Shown: piece after piece, positions 7,715 through 15,060 of the stretch
Layout of the letters: every line of letters begins with the position of its first letter
Numbering within the stretch: the first letter of the stretch is position 1
Source of the DNA: CAZPMO01 sp964587515
GTDB lineage: Bacteria > Pseudomonadota > Alphaproteobacteria > MPNO01
DNA: 15,623 bases
Direction: 5' to 3'
Assembly: GCA_964587515.1 (NCBI GenBank)
Contig: CAZPMO010000116.1
Coordinates: 1 to 15,623, forward strand
Translations under genes and position numbers: made by a program
Notes under the pieces: generated by a model
What the model was told of the DNA's origin: nothing
What the model saw: only the letters and a program-made list of their open reading frames with translations
Databases searched by the model: none

Positions 7715-8904
7715 AGGGGCGCGGGCTGTTTCGCGATCACGCGCGAGCGACGTTGGGGACCTGCGGCGGCGCCCATTTCCTGCATGACGGATTTTCCGAC
7801 GCGCTGTATTTGCTGATGCCCATCTGGGCGGAGGCGTTCGGCCTGTCCATGGCCCAGGTCGGGCTCCTCAAAACTGTCTATTCCGGCACCATGGCGGCGT
7901 TTCAGGTGCCGGCGGGGCTGCTGTCCGAGCGGCATGGCGAGCGCATCCTGCTGTGGGGTGGAACGGCGCTTGCCGGGCTGGCTTACATCGTCATGGGCGC
8001 CACGGACGGGTTCGCGATGCTGGTGGTGGTATTGATGGCGGCGGGGCTCGCTTCCAGCGTCCAGCATCCGCTGTCCTCGGCGCTGGTGGTCCGCGCCTAT
8101 GCCGAGGGTCCCCGCCGCGCCGCGCTCGGCATCTACAATTTTACCGGCGATCTCGGGAAGGTCGCGGTGCCCGCCACCATCGGGGTGCTGGTGGTCGCCA
8201 TCGGCTGGCGCGGCGCGACGGTGACATACGGCGCGCTGGGCGTGCTGGCGGCGTTCGCCATATTCGTCGCGCTCAAGCGCCTCGAAATGGGCGGCGTCGC
8301 AACCCGCGCGGCGTCATCGGTGGCGGCCGGCGGCTGGGGCATTCACAACAAAGGGGGCTTCGCGGCTCTATCCGGGATCGGCATGATCGACAGCGCCGCG
8401 CGATACGGCTTTCTGACCTTCCTGCCTTTCCTGTTGGTGCAGCGCTGCGTGGGCGTGGAAACGGTGGGCTTTGCGCTCGCGCTGACCTTTGCGGGCGGCG
8501 CGGCCGGCAAGCTGCTGTGCGGATTGATGGCCGAACGCGTCGGGGTCATCCGCACCGCCGCGCTGACCGAGCTGCTCACCGGCGCCGGTATTTTGGTGCT
8601 GCCGCTGTTACCGCTCACCATAATTCTTGCGCTGCTTCCCATCCTGGGCGTGGCGCTGAACGGCACGTCGTCGGTGCTCTACGGCACGGTCGCCGATTTC
8701 GTCGACGACTCCCGCCAATCCCGCGCCTTCGGCCTGTTCTATACCCTCGGCATCGGCGCCGGTGCGCTCTCGCCGGTCGCCTTCGGCCTGCTCGGCGACG
8801 CCGCCGGCGTACCGGCGGCGCTCACGGGATTGGGCGTATTGGCGCTGCTGACCCTGCCGCTCTGCTACGCGCTGCGGCGCGCGATGCCGTCCAAATTGAC
8901 CTGA
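7711..8904 (+). CDS. Major facilitator superfamily transporter, Fsr-like
   Basis: This is an inner-membrane secondary transporter of about 397 residues, the usual size for a 12-helix MFS protein. The first helix region contains HFLHDGFSDALYLLMPIW, followed by VGLLKTVYSGTMAAFQVPAGLLSERHGER, which carries the MFS loop 2-3 type motif. The central loop (MGGVATRAASSV) separates the two six-helix halves. The second half repeats the pattern with GGAAGKLLCGLMAERVGV. The HxxHDGxxD opening resembles the fosmidomycin-resistance (Fsr) group of drug exporters; substrate is not determinable. The start is uncertain. The frame is open from ATG 7576, but the first 45 codons have no transporter character, and GTG 7711 overlaps the leader ORF stop. 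TTG 7681 is another option. Confidence 0.87.
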   Translation: MKGRGLFRDHARATLGTCGGAHFLHDGFSDALYLLMPIWAEAFGLSMAQVGLLKTVYSGTMAAFQVPAGLLSERHGERILLWGGTALAGLAYIVMGATDGFAMLVVVLMAAGLASSVQHPLSSALVVRAYAEGPRRAALGIYNFTGDLGKVAVPATIGVLVVAIGWRGATVTYGALGVLAAFAIFVALKRLEMGGVATRAASSVAAGGWGIHNKGGFAALSGIGMIDSAARYGFLTFLPFLLVQRCVGVETVGFALALTFAGGAAGKLLCGLMAERVGVIRTAALTELLTGAGILVLPLLPLTIILALLPILGVALNGTSSVLYGTVADFVDDSRQSRAFGLFYTLGIGAGALSPVAFGLLGDAAGVPAALTGLGVLALLTLPLCYALRRAMPSKLT

Positions 8905-8927
8905 CGGCCTAGCCACCTGTTCACTTT

Positions 8928-9662
8928 TTATGTCGGTTCCGTATTGGCGGAAATTTGCTTTCCTCGGCGGCGGTGAAAATAGAAAAACACCACGTAATAT
9001 AAGTAGGCGGGAACATGCAGTATCAGCGTAAAGGTGACGAAGACCCTCCCCATCATCCAAAAAATCGTAAAATATTGAATTTGGCAACTATCGCTGCCCA
9101 CATAAAAATTATGGGTGAATTCCGGCGCGTCATAACTGCAATAGTCCACGGCGTGATTCATGTCCATGTTCACCCAGGCCATAAAACTCATCGCGAGAAA
9201 CACGAAAAGCGCGGCGGCCACAAGATAGACCGCGAGAATACGGCCGAGAATCCTGGCCCACTTCCAACCGGTTCCGGCCGTCGGCGGGTATCCCCCGGAA
9301 AATGTGAAAATCTCGGCCATGGCCGCATTCCACGGCGCGAACAAATCCCGCGCGCCGATTGCGATCGGCGTGGGTGGTCGGCGCGAACGGCGCCACCGCA
9401 TCGTGAAATAAAAATAAGCCGGCAAGTGCAGCGTCAAGGTAAGAACCACGAAGACCGGCCCGAACACGGACAGGATTTTTCCCGCGTCGAGGCGACATGT
9501 TTCGGAATTTCTGATGCCAGCGGTACGATCCGATCCGACGGTCTGATCGCAATAAACCCCAACCGGTTTATTGTGGACATTCATGTACACACCCATGGCG
9601 ATCGAGAGAAACGCCGCGACGGCGGATATCACGAGATAATATTTCATGGCGCGAACCAACAT
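8928..9662 (-). CDS. Four-helix membrane protein with internal duplication, unknown family
   Basis: This 244-residue protein is not one I recognise. It has four hydrophobic segments (about 8-29, 63-87, 143-164, 197-228). Residues 9-95 and 146-232 align without gaps at a constant offset of 137. The two copies share YLV at the first helix, YC (37-38 and 174-175), a second Cys (56 and 193), GxVFV (68-72 and 205-209), TLxLHxPAYxY (75-85 and 212-222), and a closing basic cluster. The Arg-rich ends after helices 2 and 4 predict a cytoplasmic location for them, placing each Cys pair (C-x17-C) in a periplasmic loop where a disulfide is plausible. The ATG at 9662 is supported by AAGGAGG (9669-9675) six bases upstream. 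Codon use is less GC-biased than in neighbours. It lies 132 bases downstream of the PG-binding-like gene on the same strand and may be co-transcribed with it. Confidence 0.8.
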   Translation of the reverse strand: MLVRAMKYYLVISAVAAFLSIAMGVYMNVHNKPVGVYCDQTVGSDRTAGIRNSETCRLDAGKILSVFGPVFVVLTLTLHLPAYFYFTMRWRRSRRPPTPIAIGARDLFAPWNAAMAEIFTFSGGYPPTAGTGWKWARILGRILAVYLVAAALFVFLAMSFMAWVNMDMNHAVDYCSYDAPEFTHNFYVGSDSCQIQYFTIFWMMGRVFVTFTLILHVPAYLYYVVFFYFHRRRGKQISANTEPT

Positions 9663-9794
9663 CGGACGCCTCCTTCGGTCACCGGGGTCGGACTAACAGT
9701 TCATTTCTTTCGCCATGATTTGGAGTCGTAACCCTTTTGCAGGCGAGCGCCGATATCGCTGGGTTTTCCTTTGTTCCGAGCCGGGATGCGCTGT

Positions 9795-10823
9795 TTATTC
9801 GAGATTATCCGGTGGCGGCCCGCCGGTGACGACCTCGTACATGAACCGGCAGCTATCCGAATCATATCTTCCGGTGTCCGGGTCGCGAAGGGCATATATG
9901 CGCGGCGAGACCCGATAAACCTTGCCGTTGATGTTCTTGGTGACGTATTGAGCGACGTAAACCTCATCAGCTGCGGCGAGCGCCGCTTTGTGCTGGGCGT
10001 TCACGATCCCATCGTGCTGGTCCATTAGTTCCGAGCCGTCCAGAAACGGCAGGACTCGGAACAGAATCACGCCGCCGATGCCCCAGTAATAGACACCAAA
10101 CGCCCTGAAACGGTTTTTCAGGATATAGCGGTATTCTTCTGTCATGGCGCCTTTCACCGGCTTGTATCTTGTTCCGCACTCGGGCGTAAATGGCCATATG
10201 GGGACAACCAGCAGGACGAAGGCCGCAAGGGCCGCAAAGCTCGTTCGCGGCCACTTGCGGATCACTCGCCACACGCGTTCGAAGGTTCGTCTCACTCTTC
10301 CATGTCCCGCCATTCCACACGCGGGTTTCGGATGCGCAACTGGCTTGGGCGCAAGCTTGCTCTCCAACGTTCGCATGGTCTCGCCGTGCGGCAGCATCTT
10401 GCCGTCGGTCTTGAGACCATTGGCGGTCTGGAACTTGCGGATGCCGGCTTCCTTGTCGTCGGCCCAGAAACCGGTCGGGCCTTCCAGGTCGGTGAGGTCC
10501 ATGGCGCCGGCCTGCTCTAACAGCGTCTCCGCCTTGGCCACGTCGATGCGGCCGTTGACCTCGTCCTCGCCGATGCCGGCGCGGGTCTTGAACAGCGCAT
10601 CGCCGCCGTCCTTGATCAGGCTCCCACCACGCCAGGCGTCGCGCATGCGGTCGATCACCGGGTCCGGGCCCATGCCTTCGTCGAAGGCGAAGCGCTGCGG
10701 CTTCTTCTGCCAGCGCCCGCTGCCTTCCAGCAAGGAAGGGGCAAGACGGAATTCGAGATCTTCAAAATCATCTTCTCTGAGAATATCACGCAACGGTTTT
10801 ACCCGTCCGTCGGTTAGCACCAT
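9795..10823 (-). CDS. Peptidoglycan-binding-like membrane protein, otherwise uncharacterised
   Basis: The 342-residue protein has three parts. Residues 1-90 are polar and unfamiliar. Residues about 92-155 (RIDVAKAETLLEQAG, then GPTGFW, IRKFQTANGLKTDG) resemble a PG_binding_1-type repeat found in large alphaproteobacterial proteins that bind cell-wall glycan. After a basic linker comes a clear membrane helix (about 194-212) and a second hydrophobic segment (about 243-262), then a polar C-terminus ending PPPDNLE with cysteines at C216 and C325. The N-terminal half appears to face one side of the membrane and the C-terminal tail the other, or both segments form a hairpin; topology is unresolved. 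The PG-binding fold assignment is by motif only. ATG 10823 has AGGAG (10833-10837) nine bases upstream. It probably heads a two-gene operon. Confidence 0.75.
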   Translation of the reverse strand: MVLTDGRVKPLRDILREDDFEDLEFRLAPSLLEGSGRWQKKPQRFAFDEGMGPDPVIDRMRDAWRGGSLIKDGGDALFKTRAGIGEDEVNGRIDVAKAETLLEQAGAMDLTDLEGPTGFWADDKEAGIRKFQTANGLKTDGKMLPHGETMRTLESKLAPKPVAHPKPACGMAGHGRVRRTFERVWRVIRKWPRTSFAALAAFVLLVVPIWPFTPECGTRYKPVKGAMTEEYRYILKNRFRAFGVYYWGIGGVILFRVLPFLDGSELMDQHDGIVNAQHKAALAAADEVYVAQYVTKNINGKVYRVSPRIYALRDPDTGRYDSDSCRFMYEVVTGGPPPDNLE

Positions 10824-11227
10824 GTTTTATGTCTCCTGTCTCCCGGGCAGTCAATCCACCCGCAAACAACCAGCATGTCATAAAAGATCATTTTATGCAA
10901 GAAAAGTTTTTGTTATCATCTCATTATATATAAATGAAATTTGAAAACTGGCTGAATTGTGGCAATCCGGCGCATATAAAGTTATTTTTCCTTATAATTC
11001 CAATAAACGTTTTATCCCGATCGTGTAATTTTCATGTGAGCTAGCTGGCTGTAATAATTACCGCAACAGGCGATGCAGCATGAACCGGCGTTGTTCCCGA
11101 TATGCGTGTATGGATTGATGGATCGGCGGCGCTGTCTCGGAATAGCGGCTCGACGCCGGGGAGATTTTCGACACGGGTTTACTGTATAAAGCGGCGAATG
11201 ACCCTTGTGCTCACGGAGGCCCGGTTG
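10824..11227. promoter_or_regulatory. Gene-poor divergent intergenic region with AT-rich core
   Basis: This 404-base stretch separates the minus-strand membrane-protein pair from the plus-strand YHS gene. By hand count, 10871-11040 is about 30% G+C, far below the surrounding genes. It contains TATATATAA-type sequence near 10925-10933, the inverted repeat at 10879-10897, and AGCTAGCT at 11039-11046. A TATAAA at 11185-11190 is a possible -10 element for the YHS gene. No convincing gene is visible; a 36-codon plus-strand frame (10934-11044) lacks a ribosome binding site. Confidence 0.6.
10879..10897. repeat. Inverted repeat, possible operator
   Basis: CATAAAA (10879-10885) and TTTTATG (10891-10897) are perfect 7-base inverted arms around GATCA. 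The 19-base element is centred 65 bases upstream of the PG-binding-like gene's ATG, a plausible position for a dimeric regulator to overlap its promoter. AT-rich surroundings raise the chance of coincidence. Confidence 0.4.
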
Positions 11228-11686
11228 ATGCGCACCCGAAACGCCCTCTTCACCGTCCTTGCCCTGGTACTGACTCTCGCGATCCCGGTCGCGCCGGCAT
11301 TCGCGAAGGATCCGGTCGACACCTCGATGTTTTCGAGCCTCGCGGTCAGTGGCTACGATCCGGTCGCCTATTTTACCGAGGCCAAGCCGGTGAAGGGCTC
11401 CTCCAGACACCAGTTCAAATGGAACGGCGCAACGTGGCGCTTCGCCAGCGTGCAAAACCTCGCCGCGTTCAAGGCGAACCCCAAAGCCTACGCGCCGCGA
11501 TATGGCGGCTATTGCGCCTGGGCGGTCTCGCAGGGTTACACCGCTTCGTCGGATCCCAATGCCTGGCGGATCGTCAATAAGAAGCTTTATCTCAACTACA
11601 GCCTCGACATTCAGGAACGCTGGGCCGAGGACATCCCGGGCAATATATCGGCCGCCGACGCGAACTGGCCCAAGGTGCTGGAATAG
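11228..11686 (+). CDS. Secreted YHS domain-containing protein
   Basis: This 152-residue protein begins with a Sec signal peptide: MRTRN, a hydrophobic core, and an AFA cleavage site after residue 26. The mature part is a YHS-domain protein: GYDPVAYF (42-49), KPVKGSSRHQFKWNGATWRF, YAPRYGGYCAWAV (88-100), DPNAWRIVNKKLYLNY and the WPKVLE terminus. The YHS fold is associated with metal binding, and NCBI names the wider family YHS domain-containing (seleno)protein; here residue 96 is an ordinary cysteine. Function is unknown, probably periplasmic. ATG 11228 is chosen because GGAGG (11215-11219) lies 8 bases upstream and a signal peptide begins there; the frame is open upstream to 11102 without signal-peptide character. 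The dioxygenase gene follows after 60 bases. Confidence 0.9.
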   Translation: MRTRNALFTVLALVLTLAIPVAPAFAKDPVDTSMFSSLAVSGYDPVAYFTEAKPVKGSSRHQFKWNGATWRFASVQNLAAFKANPKAYAPRYGGYCAWAVSQGYTASSDPNAWRIVNKKLYLNYSLDIQERWAEDIPGNISAADANWPKVLE

Positions 11687-11746
11687 ATCGCGGCAGTAGG
11701 CGAACCGCGATAAGCTGCTCCGGTCCGAAAGATCAGGAGGCGACCC

Positions 11747-12256
11747 ATGCTGCCCATGCCGATTGCCGATCTCGACGCCATCGCGCGGGACCTCGCCGAA
11801 AGCGGCGAACGCGTCCGCGTCCTCTGGCAGGAACCCGAATCGCTGGCCTTCGTCGCGCGCGGGCGAGAATATCGCAGCGAGTTCCATATCGATCCCGCCG
11901 ACGAGGTCATGTACATGATCAAGGGGGATATGAACCTTCATTACCGCACGCCCGAAGGCAAGGAAGAGATCTCCGTCCTTAAGGAGGGCTCGACCATATA
12001 CACCGCCGCCGGCGTGCCCCATTCGCCGCGCTTCCCGCCCGACGGTTTCGTCCTGGTGATCGAACGCAAACGGCGCGAGGGCGAGATCGACCGGTTCCAG
12101 TGGTTCTGCCCGTCCTGCGACAATTTCCTGCACGAAGAAACCTTCGTCGTGAACGATTACGCGCTCGATCCGGTGTCCAAGGCCTATCAGAACTTCTTTG
12201 ATTCCGAGGAATTCCGGACTTGCGACAAGTGCGCAACGGTCATGCCGAGGCCGTGA
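11747..12256 (+). CDS. nbaC: 3-hydroxyanthranilate 3,4-dioxygenase
   Basis: The enzyme opens the ring of 3-hydroxyanthranilate to give 2-amino-3-carboxymuconate semialdehyde, in the kynurenine route of tryptophan breakdown and, in some organisms, de novo NAD synthesis. It is a cupin of 169 residues. By comparison with the characterised Cupriavidus enzyme, the catalytic iron ligands are H47, E53 and H92 (RSEFHIDPADEVMYMIKGDMNL and GVPHSPRFP), and substrate residues are R43, R95 and E106. The second, rubredoxin-like iron site is present as WFCPSC (C121, C124) and RTCDKC (C159, C162). AGGAGG at 11735-11740 is 6 bases before the ATG. Its TGA overlaps the helicase GTG. No other kynurenine-pathway gene is in the window. 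The symbol is by homology; haaO is also used. Confidence 0.96.
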   Translation: MLPMPIADLDAIARDLAESGERVRVLWQEPESLAFVARGREYRSEFHIDPADEVMYMIKGDMNLHYRTPEGKEEISVLKEGSTIYTAAGVPHSPRFPPDGFVLVIERKRREGEIDRFQWFCPSCDNFLHEETFVVNDYALDPVSKAYQNFFDSEEFRTCDKCATVMPRP

Positions 12257-15000
12257 CGCAGATCGACCCCGCCGCTAACAGTACCGACGCATTATCCGGC
12301 CCGCCCGCCGTTGTCGCGGGCGCGCGCCGCGCGCTGGTGCTGGGCCGCGACGGCGCCGCGCACGAAATGTCCCATGCCCAGGCCGCCGCTACGCTGGATG
12401 CCGACGCTCCGCCCATCGTCTGCCATCGTCCGTCGCTGGCGCGTCGTCTCGGGATTGGCCCGTTCGCGGCGCGCGATATTCTCGAACTGATCGCGTTCGC
12501 GCGCCCGGCGCGGACCTGCCTGCCGACGGTGAACGGCGTCGCCGACGCGCTGGGGCTTAACCGGCCGGCCGGCCTCGAAGCCTCGGCGCGGGTGCTCGCG
12601 ACCGCCACGCAAACCCTGCTCGGCGAGCTCGCGGCGCTCGACGGACGTGATCGCGAGGACGCGGTCTCGTGCGCCAGGGCCATGGAGCGGGGCGGCTGGG
12701 CCTGGGCGCGGGCGGTTCTGGCCGCGCTCCGGGCCGACATCACCGCCGTCGCCGATACGGCGGGGATCGAGACCTGGCGACGGCTGCGCGAATGGTCGGA
12801 ACACGCCCCGGAGCCGCCGCCCGGCAACATACCGGTCAAGCCGGGCGAAGCGCGCACACGGCTTGCCGATCTGCTGGGCCAAGATGCCGAGGCGCGCCCG
12901 CAGCAGGCCGATTACGCCTCGGCGGTCAGCCTCGCCTTTACGCCGCGCGAGCAGGAAGACCATCCGAATCTGGTGGTCGCCGAGGCCGGCACCGGCGTCG
13001 GCAAGACGCTCGGCTATATCGCGCCGGCCAGCCTGTGGGCCGAAAAGAACGAAGCGCCGGTCTGGATCAGCACCTATACCCGCAACCTGCAACGCCAGAT
13101 CGACGACGAGCTCGACCGGCTTTGTCCCGACGCCGCCACCAAGGCGCGCCGCGTGGTGATCCGCAAGGGCCGCGAGAACTATCTCTGCCTGCTGAACTTC
13201 GAGGACGCGACGGCGCGCCTCGCGATGCGGCCCGAAGACGCCGTCGCGACCGGGCTGATGGCGCGCTGGGCCGCGGCCTCGCGCGACGGCGACATGGTGG
13301 GCGGCGATTTCCCCGCCTGGCTGACCGATCTGGGCGGTTACCGCAACACGCTGGGGCTCACCGACCGACGCGGCGAATGCATCTATTCGGCGTGCCGCCA
13401 TTACCACAAATGTTTTATCGAGCGCGCGGTGCGCCGCGCGCGGCGCGCCGACATCGTGGTCGCCAACCATGCGCTCGTGATGACCCAGGCCGCGGCCGGC
13501 GGCCTCGACGACGGCTTCGTGCCGACGCGGCTTATTTTCGACGAAGGCCATCATGTGTTCGATGCCGCCGACAGCGCGTTCTCGGCCCATCTCGGCGGCG
13601 TCGAGTGCGCCGAACTGCGCCATTGGCTGATCGGACCCGAAGAAGGGCGGCGCAGCCGGGCGCGCGGGCTGAGACGCCGCATCGAGGACATTGCCGCCGT
13701 CGACGAGGCGACCGAGCAATTTCTCGAGGACGTGCTGCAAGCGGCCCATGCGCTGCCCTCTCCCGGGTGGCAACAGCGCCTCGGATCGGGCGCGCCCCAT
13801 GGTCCCGGCGAAAGCTTTCTCGCCCTGGTGCGCCAGCAGGTTTATGCGCGATCTGAAAATCCCAACACGCCCTACGATCTGGAGACCGATACCGCGACCC
13901 CGGTGGGGGGGCTGCTGGAGGCGGCGCAGGCGTTCCAGGACGCGCTGGGCCGGCTGATCCAACCCATTCGGGCGCTGGCCGAACGGCTGACCGGCCAGCT
14001 TGACGAACGCGCCGCCGATCTCGACCCGCCGACGCGCAACCGCATCGAGGCGGTCTGTCGCGGGTTGCGGCGACGCTCGGAAGGTCAGCTCGAGGCGTGG
14101 CGGAGCATGCTGAGCGCGCTGGCCGAGGGGACGCCGGAGGAGTTCGTCGACTGGTTCGCGGTCGAGCGCAACGCCGGGCGCGACGTCGATGTGGGCATGC
14201 ACCGGCACTGGACCGATCCGACGATTCCCTTCGCTCGCCTGGTGGCCACCCCTTCCCACGGCATGGTGATCACCTCGGCGACGCTGCGCGACGGCACCGG
14301 CGACGAGGACGCGGACTGGAGCGCGGCGGAGGAGCGGACCGGCGCACGGCACCTGGCCGAGGCGCCGATACGGGCACTGGCGCCCTCGCCCTTCGATTAT
14401 GCCGAACAGACCCGCATCCTGGTGGTGACCGACGTCCACAAAAACGACCTCGCCCAGGTAGCGGCCGCCTATCGCGAACTGTTCATTGCGGCGGGCGGCG
14501 GTGCGCTCGGCCTATTCACCGCGATCAACCGGCTGCGCGGCGTCCACGAACACATTGCGCCGGCCGTGGAAGACGCCGGTCTGACGTTGCTGGCCCAGCA
14601 TGTGGACAATATGGACACCGCCAGCCTGATCGATATTTTTCGCGCCGAGGAAAATTCCTGCCTGCTGGGGACCGATGCGGTGCGCGACGGGGTCGACGTG
14701 CCGGGACGGTCGTTGCGGCTGATCGTGTTCGACCGGGTGCCGTGGCCGCGCCCGTCGATCCTGCACCGCCACCGTCGCGCGGCGTTCACCCGCACCCGCT
14801 ATGACGACATGATCACTCGGCTGCGTCTGAAGCAGGCCTATGGACGGCTGGTGCGCCGCGCCGACGACAAGGGCGTATTCGTCATGATGGATTCCAGGTT
14901 GCCGTCGCGTCTGGCCGGCGCCTTTCCCGCCGATGTCGCGGTCGAGCGCGTCGGGCTGGCCGAGGCGTTCGAAGGCGTTCGCAAGTTTCTGTCGCCATAA
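12253..15000 (+). CDS. DinG-like ATP-dependent DNA helicase (Fe-S, superfamily 2)
   Basis: This 915-residue protein belongs to the XPD/DinG group of 5'-3' helicases acting on repair or replication intermediates. Walker A is AGTGVGKT (K251); motif Ia is in ISTYTRNLQRQ; the Walker B box is DEGH (430-433); and motif VI is QAYGRLVRR (861-869), with GTDAVRDGVDVPG before it. Four cysteines between Walker A and B (C312, C376, C381, C387) match the Fe-S cluster ligands of the family. The first ~150 residues, with IVCHRPSLARRLG, RDILELIAFARP and a DALGL segment, are not helicase. They recall a DnaQ-like exonuclease domain without obvious catalytic acids (inference). The GTG start overlaps the dioxygenase stop; a frame-open ATG at 12220 would overlap more. 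No binding site of its own is seen, fitting translational coupling. Confidence 0.9.
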   Translation: MTQIDPAANSTDALSGPPAVVAGARRALVLGRDGAAHEMSHAQAAATLDADAPPIVCHRPSLARRLGIGPFAARDILELIAFARPARTCLPTVNGVADALGLNRPAGLEASARVLATATQTLLGELAALDGRDREDAVSCARAMERGGWAWARAVLAALRADITAVADTAGIETWRRLREWSEHAPEPPPGNIPVKPGEARTRLADLLGQDAEARPQQADYASAVSLAFTPREQEDHPNLVVAEAGTGVGKTLGYIAPASLWAEKNEAPVWISTYTRNLQRQIDDELDRLCPDAATKARRVVIRKGRENYLCLLNFEDATARLAMRPEDAVATGLMARWAAASRDGDMVGGDFPAWLTDLGGYRNTLGLTDRRGECIYSACRHYHKCFIERAVRRARRADIVVANHALVMTQAAAGGLDDGFVPTRLIFDEGHHVFDAADSAFSAHLGGVECAELRHWLIGPEEGRRSRARGLRRRIEDIAAVDEATEQFLEDVLQAAHALPSPGWQQRLGSGAPHGPGESFLALVRQQVYARSENPNTPYDLETDTATPVGGLLEAAQAFQDALGRLIQPIRALAERLTGQLDERAADLDPPTRNRIEAVCRGLRRRSEGQLEAWRSMLSALAEGTPEEFVDWFAVERNAGRDVDVGMHRHWTDPTIPFARLVATPSHGMVITSATLRDGTGDEDADWSAAEERTGARHLAEAPIRALAPSPFDYAEQTRILVVTDVHKNDLAQVAAAYRELFIAAGGGALGLFTAINRLRGVHEHIAPAVEDAGLTLLAQHVDNMDTASLIDIFRAEENSCLLGTDAVRDGVDVPGRSLRLIVFDRVPWPRPSILHRHRRAAFTRTRYDDMITRLRLKQAYGRLVRRADDKGVFVMMDSRLPSRLAGAFPADVAVERVGLAEAFEGVRKFLSP

Positions 15001-15008
15001 GTCCCAAC

Positions 15009-15039
15009 AAAAAAGGGGCCGCGAAATCGCGACCCCTTT
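15009..15039 (-). terminator. Intrinsic terminator for groL
   Basis: AAAGGGG (15012-15018) pairs with CCCCTTT (15033-15039), extended by CGCG with CGCG after one mismatch, with a 4-base loop at 15024-15027. On the minus strand the hairpin is followed by TTTTTT (complement of 15009-15014), the classic form for terminating groL. On the plus strand only three Ts follow, so it may also stop helicase transcripts, less efficiently. Confidence 0.85.
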
Positions 15040-15060
15040 CCCGTATTCCGGCGAACCGGT

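Noticed and set aside
9701..9967. An 88-codon minus-strand frame covering the gap between the two membrane-protein genes
   Set aside because: Most of it overlaps the PG-binding-like gene in another frame. The tail has acceptable codons but no binding site or recognisable family; a frameshifted C-terminus of the upstream gene cannot be excluded.
10934..11044. A 36-codon plus-strand frame in the AT-rich region
   Set aside because: No ribosome binding site; the sequence before its ATG looks like promoter DNA, and AT-rich composition, not coding pressure, shapes the peptide.
12292..14439. A 715-codon open frame on the minus strand, antisense to the helicase gene
   Set aside because: It has no domain character and lies opposite a gene with complete helicase motifs. 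Long antisense frames are expected in GC-rich coding sequence.
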